64,000 nucleotides of DNA. Origin: Devosia sp. (lineage in GTDB: Bacteria; Pseudomonadota; Alphaproteobacteria; Rhizobiales; Devosiaceae). Shown here piece by piece: positions 51,167 to 59,287 of this stretch. The notes below the pieces were generated by a model. The model saw only the letters and a program-made list of their open reading frames with translations. It was not told the DNA's origin and made no database searches. The stretch spans positions 3,025,501-3,089,500 of the forward strand of contig NZ_CP075529.1 of assembly GCF_025809055.1 (NCBI RefSeq). The letters run 5' to 3'. Position numbers and translations under genes: made by a program. Every line of letters starts with the position of its first letter. Within the stretch, counting starts at the first letter, position 1.

Positions 51167-52096
51167 TTAGGCGGCGGCTATGGATTCGGCGAGCCGGTGA
51201 TCGATGATTTCGCCGACCTTGGCGCATTCGCGGGCGATCTCGCGCACGAAATCGGCCAGCATCGGGCGCTCGAGCGCGGAAAGATTGCGGACCACCATGG
51301 CGGTGTCGCGGTGCAGCGGCTCGAAATCGGCCGGGGCGATCTCGACCAGCCGCCCGGCGGCGACGTCTTCGGCAATGGCCGAATTGACGAAAAAGCCCAG
51401 CCCCTCGCCCTTCATGGCAAGACGCCGCGCCGGGCCGGTCGGCAGTTCGACGCTGGTCTGGGCCAGCCGCACCAGGGCGGCGGCGGTTTCGGGATCGGCC
51501 TGCCACCAGCGCAGGGAAATCACCCGCGGCACCAGCGCCAGAACTTCGTCAATGGTGGGCGCGGACGACAGCCGCGCCGCAATTTCCGGCGACACCACCA
51601 GCGGCACGCGTTCGCGCATGACGACGAGCGGTTCGAGATCGACCACCAGCGGATCGATATTGGGCCAGCACAGGATGCCCATTTCCACTTCCCGCTCATG
51701 CAGCATGGCGGCGATCTGGGCCTGCCGGCCCTCGCGCACCACGACATCGACAGACGGGTATTTCTCCTGGAAGCGGAGCAGGCTTTCGGTGATCAGCGGA
51801 GACACCAGCGTGCGCAGTGAGGCAACCGAGACCCGGCCGCGCTCGACCCGGCGCAGCGCCTCGCGGCCTTCCTGGGCGGTGCCGATAATGCGGCGCGCAT
51901 AGGGCAGGAAGGTCATGCCCTGGTCGGTCAACCTCACCTGGCGGCCCCTGACGAACAGGCTCACCCCGAGCAACTGTTCGAGGGCGCGAATGCGCATCGA
52001 GGCCGTGGCCTGGGTAATGTTGAGATAGGCCGCCGCGCGGGTAAAGCTCTGCTCGCGAACGATGCGGTCGAAAGTGCGGAGTTGGTCGAGGTCCAT
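51167..52096 (-). CDS. LysR family transcriptional regulator
   Basis: A 309-residue regulator with an N-terminal HTH (LDQLRTFDRIVREQSFTRAAAYLNITQATASMRIRALEQLLG) and a typical effector domain (LRTLVSPLITESLLRFQEKYPSVDVVVREG). It lies directly upstream of the GMC oxidoreductase gene on the same strand, so the two are probably one operon. It is divergent from the higBA pair. Confidence 0.92.
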   Translation of the reverse strand: MDLDQLRTFDRIVREQSFTRAAAYLNITQATASMRIRALEQLLGVSLFVRGRQVRLTDQGMTFLPYARRIIGTAQEGREALRRVERGRVSVASLRTLVSPLITESLLRFQEKYPSVDVVVREGRQAQIAAMLHEREVEMGILCWPNIDPLVVDLEPLVVMRERVPLVVSPEIAARLSSAPTIDEVLALVPRVISLRWWQADPETAAALVRLAQTSVELPTGPARRLAMKGEGLGFFVNSAIAEDVAAGRLVEIAPADFEPLHRDTAMVVRNLSALERPMLADFVREIARECAKVGEIIDHRLAESIAAA

Positions 52097-52173
52097 TGGA
52101 ATGGCTTATGCGAAAGACGGCGTTACGCCTCTTATGGGCTTTGCGATTGAAAGAGTCGATGCGTTGTTTGGCT

Positions 52174-52209
52174 TATAACGGATTGCGTTATATAACGTAA
52201 TGCGTTATG
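52174..52209. promoter_or_regulatory. Doubled operator of higBA
   Basis: Two 19-bp dyads of the form TATAACG-N5-CGTTATR: 52174-52192 and 52191-52209, overlapping by two bases. Together they include the perfect 12-bp palindrome CGTTATATAACG (52186-52197). The last half ends 7 bases before the HigB start codon. This fits autorepression by HigA or the HigBA complex. Confidence 0.8.
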
Positions 52210-52216
52210 ATTTTGC

Positions 52217-52498
52217 ATGATCCAGAGTTTCGGCGATGCGGAAACACGATTGATCTGGGAAGGCCGGCGGAGTCGTAAACTGCCGTCCGATATTCAGGCC
52301 ATTGCCTTGCGTAAACTGCGCCTTTTGCACGCGGCGCGCGTTGTCGGTGACCTGCGGGTGCCGCCTGGCAATCGGCTGGAAAGCCTGAAAGGCAACAGAT
52401 CGGGTCAATGGAGCATCCGCATCAATGACCAATGGCGCATATGTTTCACCTGGGAAGACGGAGGGCCGCGCGATGTCAGCATCCTCGACTATCACTGA
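52217..52498 (+). CDS. higB: HigB-type toxin (RelE/ParE superfamily)
   Basis: A 93-residue mRNA-interferase-type toxin. The family pattern is clear: IALRKLRLLHAARVVGDLRVPPGNRLESLKGNRSGQWSIRINDQWRICF, with basic residues at the active surface and the closing DVSILDYH. No Shine-Dalgarno sequence is seen before ATG 52217; the operator runs almost to the start codon. The toxin gene precedes the antitoxin gene, as usual for higBA, and they overlap by 26 bases. Confidence 0.92.
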   Translation: MIQSFGDAETRLIWEGRRSRKLPSDIQAIALRKLRLLHAARVVGDLRVPPGNRLESLKGNRSGQWSIRINDQWRICFTWEDGGPRDVSILDYH

Positions 52499-52787
52499 AG
52501 ACCTGCTGCCCAACCCGCATCCGGGGGAAATCCTGCTCGCCGAATTCCTCGAGCCGATGGGGCTGAGTCAGAATGGTCTGGCTCGGGCGATTCATGTGCC
52601 GCCACGGCGCATCAACGAGATCGTTCTGGGCCAGCGCGGTGTCTCTGCCGATACCGACCTGCGGCTGGCGCGCTATTTTGGCCTCTCCGAAGGGTTCTTC
52701 CTGTCGCTTCAGGCCGAATATGACCTGATGCAGCGGCGGCGGGAAATCGGCGAGGATCTCAAGGCCATCGCCCCCCGCGCCGCTTAG
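52473..52787 (+). CDS. higA: HigA-type antitoxin (XRE family)
   Basis: A 104-residue HTH protein. The HigA pattern NPHPGEILLAEFLEPMGLSQNGLARAIHVPPRRINEIVLGQRGVSADTDLRLARYFG is well kept. It neutralises HigB and should repress the doubled operator upstream. GGAGG lies 10 bases before ATG 52473. It overlaps the end of higB, and its own end overlaps trhO by 4 bases tail to tail. Confidence 0.93.
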   Translation: MSASSTITEDLLPNPHPGEILLAEFLEPMGLSQNGLARAIHVPPRRINEIVLGQRGVSADTDLRLARYFGLSEGFFLSLQAEYDLMQRRREIGEDLKAIAPRAA

Positions 52788-53797
52788 CCCTTGTTCCCCA
52801 ACCGCGAGCGTTCGGCCTGATCGGCCTTGCGGGCCCTGGCTTTGGCGGCGTGGTCGGCGGCGCCGTCACCCAGATGCGCGCGGCCGCTTCGGGCAGCGAG
52901 GTCCATCTGCCGCTGGCGTTCGGCGGCGGCGGCGTGCTTGGCGGTTTCCCCGACGCAGTGCGGACAGCTGACGCCCTCGTGATAATCGGGATGTGCGCGA
53001 TCCGCTTCGGTCAGCGGGTGGCGGCAGGCGCGGCACAGGGTGGCGCTGCCCGGCATAAGCCCGTGACCGACCGAGACGCGCTCGTCAAAGACAAAGCATT
53101 CGCCGGAAAACCGGCTTTCCGCCTCGGGGACCACCTCGAGATATTTGAGGATGCCACCCTTGAGGTGAAACACTTCCTCAAACCCCTGGCTCAACAGGTA
53201 GGACGAGGCCTTTTCGCAGCGGATGCCGCCGGTGCAGAACATGGCGACCTTCTTGTCGCGCGCCGGATCGAGATGGTTGGCGACATAGTCCTTGAACTCG
53301 GTGAAATTGGCCGTGTGCGGATCGAGCGCGCGCTGAAAGGTGCCAAGGCCCACTTCGTAATCGTTGCGGGTATCGACGAGCACGACGTCATTGCGCGCGA
53401 TCAACCCGTTCCAGTCCTCGGGTTCGACATAGGTGCCAACCTGCCGGTTGGGATCGGCCTGGGGCGCGCGCAGGGTGACGATTTCCGGCTTCAAGCGCAC
53501 TTTCATGCGGAGGAAGGGCGCGGCGTCGGCGAAGGAATATTTGACCTCGGCGCCGATGAGACGCGCAGCGAACGGCCCTGACGCAAAGAGATAACCGGCC
53601 AGGGCCTCGATAGCATCGGGCGTGCCGGCGACCGTGCCATTGATGCCTTCCGGCGCCAGGATCAGCGTGCCCTTGATGCCGCGCGAACAGCAGAATGCCG
53701 CCAGGGGCGCCTTGAGCGTTTCGGCATCGGGGAGGGCGGCGAATTTATAGAGCGCCATCACCTTGTATGGATGATGGTCCTGGGGCAGATTGGTCAT
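52784..53797 (-). CDS. trhO: tRNA uridine(34) hydroxylase TrhO (YceA, rhodanese-like)
   Basis: A 337-residue enzyme that forms 5-hydroxyuridine at the tRNA wobble position using oxygen. An N-terminal acylphosphatase-like domain (FCCSRGIKGTLILAPEGINGTVAG) is followed by a rhodanese domain with the active Cys in MFCTGGIRCEKAS. A Cys-rich tail (LCRACRHPL, CPHC) follows. The start at 53797 lacks a clear ribosome site; ATG 53818 is an alternative. The C-terminal ~40 residues are charged and Ala-rich beyond the usual family end. Confidence 0.9.
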   Translation of the reverse strand: MTNLPQDHHPYKVMALYKFAALPDAETLKAPLAAFCCSRGIKGTLILAPEGINGTVAGTPDAIEALAGYLFASGPFAARLIGAEVKYSFADAAPFLRMKVRLKPEIVTLRAPQADPNRQVGTYVEPEDWNGLIARNDVVLVDTRNDYEVGLGTFQRALDPHTANFTEFKDYVANHLDPARDKKVAMFCTGGIRCEKASSYLLSQGFEEVFHLKGGILKYLEVVPEAESRFSGECFVFDERVSVGHGLMPGSATLCRACRHPLTEADRAHPDYHEGVSCPHCVGETAKHAAAAERQRQMDLAARSGRAHLGDGAADHAAKARARKADQAERSRLGNKG

Positions 53798-53888
53798 GGC
53801 AGAGCGTTGCGCGGTCATGGCGCCGCTCATATCAAAGGCCGGGCCCGGCGTCACGGGCGGGCTTAAGCAAGACATCGGGAGCAAGACA

Positions 53889-54926
53889 ATGACCTATCGG
53901 GCCGATCCGGCACGCTATGACAGCATGCAATACCGCCGCTCGGGCAATTCGGGCCTGAAACTGCCGGTGGTGAGCCTTGGCCTGTGGCAGAATTTCGGCG
54001 GCACCCGCGACTATCCTTCGGCCATGGAAATCCTCGGCTATGCCTTTGACCAGGGCATCACCCATTTCGACCTTGCCAATAATTACGGCCCCCCGGCGGG
54101 ATCGTCGGAAGAGCTGTTCGGGCAGGTCATGGCCCGCGACTTCCGCCCCTATCGCGACGAGATGATCATCTCGACCAAGGCCGGCTACAATATGTGGCCG
54201 GGCCCCTATGGCGAATGGGGGAGCCGCAAGAACCTGCTGGCCAGCCTCGATCAATCGCTGGCCCGCATGGGGCTCGATTATGTCGATATCTTCTATTCCC
54301 ACCGCTTCGACCCCGATACGCCGCTGGAGGAAACCATGGGCGCGCTGGCCCATGCGGTGAAATCCGGCAAGGCGCTCTATGTCGGCATCTCGTCCTATCC
54401 CGAGGCACAGACGCGCGAGGCGCACCGGATCCTCAAGGACATGGGGGTGGCAACGACCATCCACCAGCCGAGCTATTCGATGATCAACCGCTGGATCGAA
54501 AACGACCAAACGATCGATGCCTGTGGCGAACTGGGCATCGGCATCATCGCCTTTTCGCCGCTGGCCCAGGGCGTGCTGTCGGGCAAGTACAATTCGGGCA
54601 GCAAGACCGGCACGCGCGGCGACAATCCCAATGGCACCCTGCGCGCCAGCCATATCGAACCGCGCGTGCTCGAGGCGGTCGACAAGGTGGGCGAGATTGC
54701 CCGCTCGCGCGGGCAGACCATGGTGCAGCTGGCCCTGAGCTGGGTGCTGCGCCGCAAGGAAATGACCTCGGCCCTGATCGGCGTGCGCACGCTCGACCAG
54801 CTCAAGGATAATCTGGGTGTTCTGGATAATCTCGATTTGAGTGAGGAGGAAATTGCTGCGATCGACGAGGCCACCAAAGGCGGCCAGATGGAACTCCATC
54901 CCCGTCCGCAGGGCTGGTTGCGGTAG
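53889..54926 (+). CDS. Aldo/keto reductase, YghZ/L-glyceraldehyde-3-phosphate reductase type
   Basis: A 345-residue NADPH-dependent reductase close to YghZ, which detoxifies L-glyceraldehyde 3-phosphate. The tetrad is present: Asp and Tyr in FDLANNYGPPAGSSEELFG, Lys in ISTKAGYNMWPGPYG, His in YSHRFDP. GGAG lies 9 bases before ATG 53889. It is divergent from trhO with about 90 bases between. The C-terminus holds ALIGVRTLDQLKDNLGVL. Confidence 0.92.
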   Translation: MTYRADPARYDSMQYRRSGNSGLKLPVVSLGLWQNFGGTRDYPSAMEILGYAFDQGITHFDLANNYGPPAGSSEELFGQVMARDFRPYRDEMIISTKAGYNMWPGPYGEWGSRKNLLASLDQSLARMGLDYVDIFYSHRFDPDTPLEETMGALAHAVKSGKALYVGISSYPEAQTREAHRILKDMGVATTIHQPSYSMINRWIENDQTIDACGELGIGIIAFSPLAQGVLSGKYNSGSKTGTRGDNPNGTLRASHIEPRVLEAVDKVGEIARSRGQTMVQLALSWVLRRKEMTSALIGVRTLDQLKDNLGVLDNLDLSEEEIAAIDEATKGGQMELHPRPQGWLR

Positions 54927-55206
54927 CATCTACATGGGCTTCGGGGCCCTCATCACCCCACCCTCACCAACGCAAGGGGTGAGGTGCACTTGGTGGGATG
55001 ATTTTCAACCGGGTCATTCCCGCGAAAGCGGGAACCCCTGTTGCGAGAAAACGGAGGTCCCCGCTTTCGCGGGGATGACACCGTGGCGGGTCATGCGTGC
55101 GTGTGCTGAGGCGAAGTTGCCTCCCGGGGGCAGGCGAGCGGTGGCTGTTCCCTCACGACCCGGCTGCGCCGGGCCACCTCTCCCCGAGGGGAGAGGATAG
55201 GGCGGA
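54927..55206. repeat. Intergenic repeat cluster
   Basis: About 280 bases between two convergent genes, made mostly of palindromes: ATTCCCGCGAAAGCGGGAA (55016-55034), GTCCCCGC-TTTC-GCGGGGA (55058-55076) and CCTCTCCCCGAGGGGAGAGG (55177-55196). The first two share the CGCGAAAGCG core in opposite orientation. No gene is present. Confidence 0.75.
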
Positions 55207-56106
55207 TCACACCATCATCGACTGCAGCGCCCCCATGGCGGCGAGGGACCCTGAATTGGTGGCGAAGGTCACCGAATGCATGGGGGTGGTGAGGTCGCCG
55301 GCGGCGAAAATGCCGGGGCGGGAAGTCGCCTGCATGTCGCCCACCGCCACCATGGTGCCGGTCGGGGTGTCCTTCATGTCGAGGCCGAGCTGGCCGTGCA
55401 GGCCGGCCGATGGCCGGTTGCGCGGATGGGCGAAAAGGGCGGAGAGCTCTACCGAGCGCCCATCCGCGAGGGTGACGGCGCGCAGCACGCCCGAAGTCTC
55501 TTCGATTGCTGCGAGCTTTTCCGCGATGATCCGCACGCCGCGCTGCTCGAGCCTGGCGCGCTCGTCATCGGGAATGGCGTGGCCATCGAGGATGAGGGTG
55601 ATGTCGTCGGTCCAGTTGGCGTAGAGCACCGGCCCATGCAGCGACATGGGCGATGAATAGAGCACGCCCCAGGGTTTTCCCGCGACTTCATAGCCATGGC
55701 AGAACGGGCAGTGGACCACGGTCTTGCCCCAGCTTTCGGCGAAGCCGGGAATGGCCGGCATTTCATCGGTAATGCCATAGCTGAGGATGATGCGGCGCCC
55801 GGACAGGCTGTCGCCAGTGGCGGTGGCGACGGAAAAGGCATCGGGCGCGCCGGAAAGGGCGGTGGCCGCCTCGTTGATCAGGGTGACGCTCGGATAGGCA
55901 GCGACCTGCTGGCGGGCCCTTTCCAGCAAGGCGCCCGGCGGGGTGCCGTCATGCCCGAAGATATTGTGCGCGTGCCCGGCAAAGCGATTGCGATTGAGGC
56001 CGGTATCGAGAACCGTCACCTTCCGCCGCGCGCGCCCCAATTGCATGGCGGCAGTCAATCCGGCGAACGATCCTCCGATGATGATCACATCCTCTATGGC
56101 CGCCAT
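55207..56106 (-). CDS. Thioredoxin-reductase-like FAD/NAD(P) oxidoreductase
   Basis: A 299-residue flavoprotein. The FAD motif is VIIIGGSFAGLTAAMQLGRA, the redox-active pair CPFCHGYE is near residue 135, and the closing segment is GIFAAGDLTTPMHSVTFATNSGSLAAMGA. It is of the low-molecular-weight TrxR-like type; the substrate partner may differ from thioredoxin. Upstream at 56138-56154 is the dyad GTAAC-N7-GTTAC, a candidate operator. Confidence 0.88.
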   Translation of the reverse strand: MAAIEDVIIIGGSFAGLTAAMQLGRARRKVTVLDTGLNRNRFAGHAHNIFGHDGTPPGALLERARQQVAAYPSVTLINEAATALSGAPDAFSVATATGDSLSGRRIILSYGITDEMPAIPGFAESWGKTVVHCPFCHGYEVAGKPWGVLYSSPMSLHGPVLYANWTDDITLILDGHAIPDDERARLEQRGVRIIAEKLAAIEETSGVLRAVTLADGRSVELSALFAHPRNRPSAGLHGQLGLDMKDTPTGTMVAVGDMQATSRPGIFAAGDLTTPMHSVTFATNSGSLAAMGALQSMMV

Positions 56107-56137
56107 TTGTCCTCACATCCTTCCGTCTCACAAGCAT

Positions 56138-56154
56138 GTAACTATAGATGTTAC
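56138..56154. promoter_or_regulatory. Candidate operator upstream of the TrxR-like gene
   Basis: GTAAC-TATAGAT-GTTAC with flanking A/T matches (ATGTAAC...GTTACTT). It lies 32 bases before the flavoprotein start codon, in the promoter-sized gap to the divergent secreted protein gene. Its shape is like sites of HxlR-type regulators, but no regulator gene is next to it. Confidence 0.45.
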
Positions 56155-56232
56155 TTGAATGTGGTTTCGTCAAGCCCCGTTCCGTTGCCGCGCATCCTGC
56201 GATAGGGTGCGCGGGCATTTTGGGAGGAAGTC

Positions 56233-56835
56233 ATGCGTCGTCTCGTCAGCCTGTTCGCACTTGGCCTTGTCACCACCAGCCCGGCCCTCGGCATCGATGA
56301 GCAGAGCCAGGCGGTGATCGACCGCCTCAAGACCGGCAAGATGGTGCATATCGCCGATGTCGGCGTGCTGATGATGGGCGCGGAGAAGTGGTGCTATGCC
56401 GAAGACGACGGCAATTGCTCCTGGTCGGACATCTATCTCGAGGTGACCGCCGATGGCGCCCGCTACGAAATCAGCAATGCCTGGAACGAGAACATCAATA
56501 TTGCCTCCACCGACCAGGGGGAGTTCCGCAATGACCGCTATATCTGCGAGACCGATTATGACTGGGTGGCGACGGTCCACGCCACCAGCCGCACCGACGG
56601 ATCGGTGATCAGCGGGCGGGCGCTCGACGGGCTGCGCCAAGAAATCCGCGCCGGGATCACCAATGGCAGGGACGACTGCTTCGACTATATTTTCCGCGGT
56701 TCAGACGCGGCGGCCGAAACCGTGACCCTGCTGCAGCGCCAATATGCCGGGGGCGAATATCTGCCGGCCAATGATGTCGAGGTCACGCTGCATTTCAATG
56801 CCGAGGACGCTGCCGCCCTCGGCTGGTACTGGTAG
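56233..56835 (+). CDS. Secreted protein of unknown function
   Basis: A 200-residue protein with a signal peptide (MRRLVSLFALGLVTTSPALG). The mature part has four Cys, at KWCYAEDD, GNCSWSD, YICETDYD and DDCFDYIF, which could form two disulfides, and several acidic patches. I do not recognise the family. GGAGG lies about 7 bases before the start. It is divergent from the TrxR-like gene, so periplasmic disulfide chemistry is a possible theme, but this is only inference. Confidence 0.7.
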   Translation: MRRLVSLFALGLVTTSPALGIDEQSQAVIDRLKTGKMVHIADVGVLMMGAEKWCYAEDDGNCSWSDIYLEVTADGARYEISNAWNENINIASTDQGEFRNDRYICETDYDWVATVHATSRTDGSVISGRALDGLRQEIRAGITNGRDDCFDYIFRGSDAAAETVTLLQRQYAGGEYLPANDVEVTLHFNAEDAAALGWYW

Positions 56836-56851
56836 GCACGCGGCCCGGCGA

Positions 56852-57949
56852 TCACAGCGGCGCGGGGCGCTCCACCGGGGTCTTGATCTCGACCGTGCGG
56901 CCGTCGCGGGCGGCGTGCTCGAAGGCTTCCATGACCTCGAGGACATGCAGGGCCAGATCGCCATTGGCGCGGTGCGGGCGATTTTCGAGAATGCCGGCGG
57001 CCATGTCGGCAACGCCCAGCGAGCGGTAATTGCCATCGGCATAGGGCTTTTCAACCGGCACGCTCGACCATTCAGCGTCGCGGCCGCGCGGACGCAGTTC
57101 AACCTCACCGCCAAAGTGATTGGGATCGGGCACCAGCAGGGTCTGCTCGGTGCCATAGATTTCGAGCGGCACGTGGCGATGGGCGGCGACGTCGAAACTC
57201 ATGGCAATCTGCACGATGGCGCCATTGGCAAAGCCGAGCGAGCCGGTGACATGGGTGTCGATCCTGACCGGCATGACCTGGCCCTTCTTGGGCTCGGAGG
57301 TGATCGGCCTTTCGGTGCGCAGGCGCGACGACATGGCCGAAACGCGGGCCACCGGACCAAGGAGATTGACGAGATCGGTGATGTAATAGGGACCCATGTC
57401 GAGCATGGGGCCGCCGCCCAGGTCGTAGTAGAAGGCCGGATCGGGATGCCAGCTTTCGTGGCCGGGGCATTGCATGAAGGCGGTGCCGCCGATGAGCTGG
57501 CCCAGGGCACCGCTATCGACCACGGCACGTGCCTGCTGGTGCGCGCCGCCCAGGAACGTGTCCGGCGCCGAACCGATGCGCAGGTTTGCGGCCCTGGCGG
57601 CGTCGAGCAGGGTCTTGCCCTCGGCAAAGGTGATGCCGAGCGGCTTTTCGGAATAGACATGCTTGCCCGCGGCGAGACAGCGGAGGCCGACATCGACATG
57701 GGCGCGCGGAATGGTGAGATTGACCACGAGGTCGATCCCGGGATCGGCCAGCAGCGCCTCGACGCTCATGGCTTTGAGCCCGAATTCGGCGGCGCGGGCC
57801 GAGGCCGCCTCCTCGCGCATATCGGCCAGGGCCTTGACGTCGAGCACGGAAAAGCCCGGCAGGCCATCCTTGCCCAGAATAGCCTTGAGATAAGCCGATG
57901 AAATATTGCCGGTACCGATAAAGCCGATACCGAGGCGCTTGTCGGTCAT
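56852..57949 (-). CDS. Gfo/Idh/MocA family oxidoreductase
   Basis: A 365-residue NAD(P)-dependent dehydrogenase-type protein. The Rossmann motif is IGFIGTGNISSAYLKAI, the catalytic Lys lies in YSEKPLGITFAEG, and GGGPMLDMGPYYITDL carries the conserved Asp of the second domain. It is likely to act on a sugar or inositol. No transporter is next to it, unlike the homolog at 5472. It appears to be a single-gene unit. Confidence 0.9.
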   Translation of the reverse strand: MTDKRLGIGFIGTGNISSAYLKAILGKDGLPGFSVLDVKALADMREEAASARAAEFGLKAMSVEALLADPGIDLVVNLTIPRAHVDVGLRCLAAGKHVYSEKPLGITFAEGKTLLDAARAANLRIGSAPDTFLGGAHQQARAVVDSGALGQLIGGTAFMQCPGHESWHPDPAFYYDLGGGPMLDMGPYYITDLVNLLGPVARVSAMSSRLRTERPITSEPKKGQVMPVRIDTHVTGSLGFANGAIVQIAMSFDVAAHRHVPLEIYGTEQTLLVPDPNHFGGEVELRPRGRDAEWSSVPVEKPYADGNYRSLGVADMAAGILENRPHRANGDLALHVLEVMEAFEHAARDGRTVEIKTPVERPAPL

Positions 57950-58060
57950 TGCCGCGCTCCTCCCGGATGTACGTGCATCAAACTAGCGGGGGGCGGACGA
58001 AGCCGAAAGGGGATTTGTGTGATTTTTGATGCCCACCGGTGTTTTTCGCGCGGGCGAGGG

Positions 58061-58095
58061 CCGAAGGCGCCCGGATCGATCCGGAACGCCTTCGG
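58061..58095. terminator. Hairpin after the VOC-family gene
   Basis: CCGAAGGCG at 58061-58069 pairs with CGCCTTCGG at 58087-58095; the loop holds the self-complementary GGATCGATCC. On the plus strand GTTTTG follows. It lies 12 bases beyond the stop codon of the minus-strand VOC gene. Confidence 0.55.
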
Positions 58096-58107
58096 GTTTT
58101 GAGAGGA

Positions 58108-58524
58108 TCAGCGATCAGCCACCTGGGCCTTGAGCCATTCCGGATCGGGCTCGATGGGCGTGATGATGTCGATGAGAATGCCATTGGGATCGGCGACGAT
58201 GACATGGCGCTGGCCGAAGACTTCGTCGCGCAGCGCCTGGGCGATGGTGACGCCGGCCTGTTCGAGCCGGGCCGCCTCGGCAGCCGCGTCATCGACGTAA
58301 AAGCTCAGGATCAACCCGCTTGTCGGCTTCTGCCCCACGGGCGGGATCGAGTCGTGATCGTGGCCGATCACGGCCATTTCGAACAGGGCGTCGCTGTCGC
58401 CGCGCAGATGCACATACCAGTCGCTCTCGAACACCGGCGTAAAGCCGAAATGCTGGCGATAAAAGGCGACGGTGCCGGCAATGTCGCGCACCTGGATCAG
58501 GGGGAAAAGGCTGTTGAATTTCAT
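58108..58524 (-). CDS. VOC family (glyoxalase/bleomycin-resistance-like) protein
   Basis: A 138-residue protein with the two beta-alpha-beta-beta-beta units of the VOC superfamily (IQVRDIAGTVAFYRQHFGFTPVFE and ILSFYVDDAAAEAARLEQAGV, ending HVIVADPNGILIDIITPI). Members bind a metal and modify or sequester small molecules. It is divergent from a TetR gene with two palindromes between, so it is a likely target of that repressor and may confer resistance to a compound the repressor senses. Confidence 0.88.
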   Translation of the reverse strand: MKFNSLFPLIQVRDIAGTVAFYRQHFGFTPVFESDWYVHLRGDSDALFEMAVIGHDHDSIPPVGQKPTSGLILSFYVDDAAAEAARLEQAGVTIAQALRDEVFGQRHVIVADPNGILIDIITPIEPDPEWLKAQVADR

Positions 58525-58553
58525 CTCGGCTCTCCTTGCATTGGTGTTCAGTT

Positions 58554-58574
58554 AGATACAGACTGCATGTATCT
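58554..58574. promoter_or_regulatory. TetR operator site 1, VOC/TetR pair
   Basis: AGATACA-GACTGCA-TGTATCT, a dyad with 7-bp arms, about 30 bases before the VOC start codon. It shares the ATACAG element with site 2. Confidence 0.7.
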
Positions 58575-58583
58575 GATGAATTA

Positions 58584-58600
58584 ACATACAGGCTGTATGT
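58584..58600. promoter_or_regulatory. TetR operator site 2, VOC/TetR pair
   Basis: ACATACAG-G-CTGTATGT, a perfect dyad of 17 bp that ends immediately before the TetR ATG at 58601. Repressor bound here should block its own gene. Confidence 0.75.
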
Positions 58601-59185
58601 ATGCAAGTGGCAAACAGGCGATCGCAGGCAGAGCGGCGGGAAGAAACGCGGGGCCAGCTGCTGGCTGCCGCCCGGAAGCTCTTTGCGGAAAAGGGATTTG
58701 CCGACACCAGCACGCCCGAAATCGTCGCGGCGGCCGGGGTGACGCGCGGCGCGCTCTATCACCATTTCGCCGACAAGACGGCGCTGTTCGCCGCCGTGGT
58801 CGAGCAGGAACATCAGGATCGGGCCGCCGCCATTGAAGCGGCGGGCGACACCATGCCGGCCGATCCGCTGGCGGCTCTGCTCGCGGGCAGCGACGCCTTT
58901 TTCGCGGCCATGGCCGATCCGGGACGCCGCCGCATCCTCCTGGTCGATGCCCCCGCGGTCCTCGGCCGGGACATGCTGGACGACATCGACGCGCGCACCG
59001 GTCTCGAAACGCTGGTCTGCGGTCTGCGCGACGCCATGGAGGCCGGCTTCATCCGGCCCCTGCCGGTCCTGCCCCTGGCCCAACTGTTCGGCGCCCTCTA
59101 CGACCGCGCCGCGCTGGCCCCAATCGAGCAGCAGGACGATTTCCGCACCGCCATGGCCGCTATGCTGGAGGGCCTGCGGGCCTAG
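58601..59185 (+). CDS. TetR family transcriptional regulator
   Basis: A 194-residue repressor with the HTH LFAEKGFADTSTPEIVAAAGVTRGALYHHFADKTALFAAVV. The C-terminal helical domain is of the TetR_C type. No Shine-Dalgarno sequence exists before ATG 58601, since a perfect palindrome abuts it; the mRNA may be leaderless, or translation may begin at GTG 58607. It is paired with the VOC gene. Confidence 0.92.
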   Translation: MQVANRRSQAERREETRGQLLAAARKLFAEKGFADTSTPEIVAAAGVTRGALYHHFADKTALFAAVVEQEHQDRAAAIEAAGDTMPADPLAALLAGSDAFFAAMADPGRRRILLVDAPAVLGRDMLDDIDARTGLETLVCGLRDAMEAGFIRPLPVLPLAQLFGALYDRAALAPIEQQDDFRTAMAAMLEGLRA

Positions 59186-59214
59186 CGGCTTTCATATCAG
59201 ATAGCGCCTCCTCA

Positions 59215-59244
59215 TCCCATGATGGGCCCCGGCCTTCGCCGGGG
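59215..59244. repeat. Intergenic palindrome
   Basis: CCCATGATGGG (59216-59226) is followed by CCCCGGC-CTTC-GCCGGGG (59227-59244). It lies between the convergent TetR and tail-like protein genes and may serve as a terminator-like structure. Confidence 0.55.
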
Positions 59245-59287
59245 TGACATTGGCGTGTGCGGAACAGGTTCTGCCAATTCGGACGCG

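Noticed and set aside
54927..55206. CRISPR-like repeat array
   Set aside because: The repeated blocks are self-complementary, differ in sequence and spacing, and have no uniform spacers.
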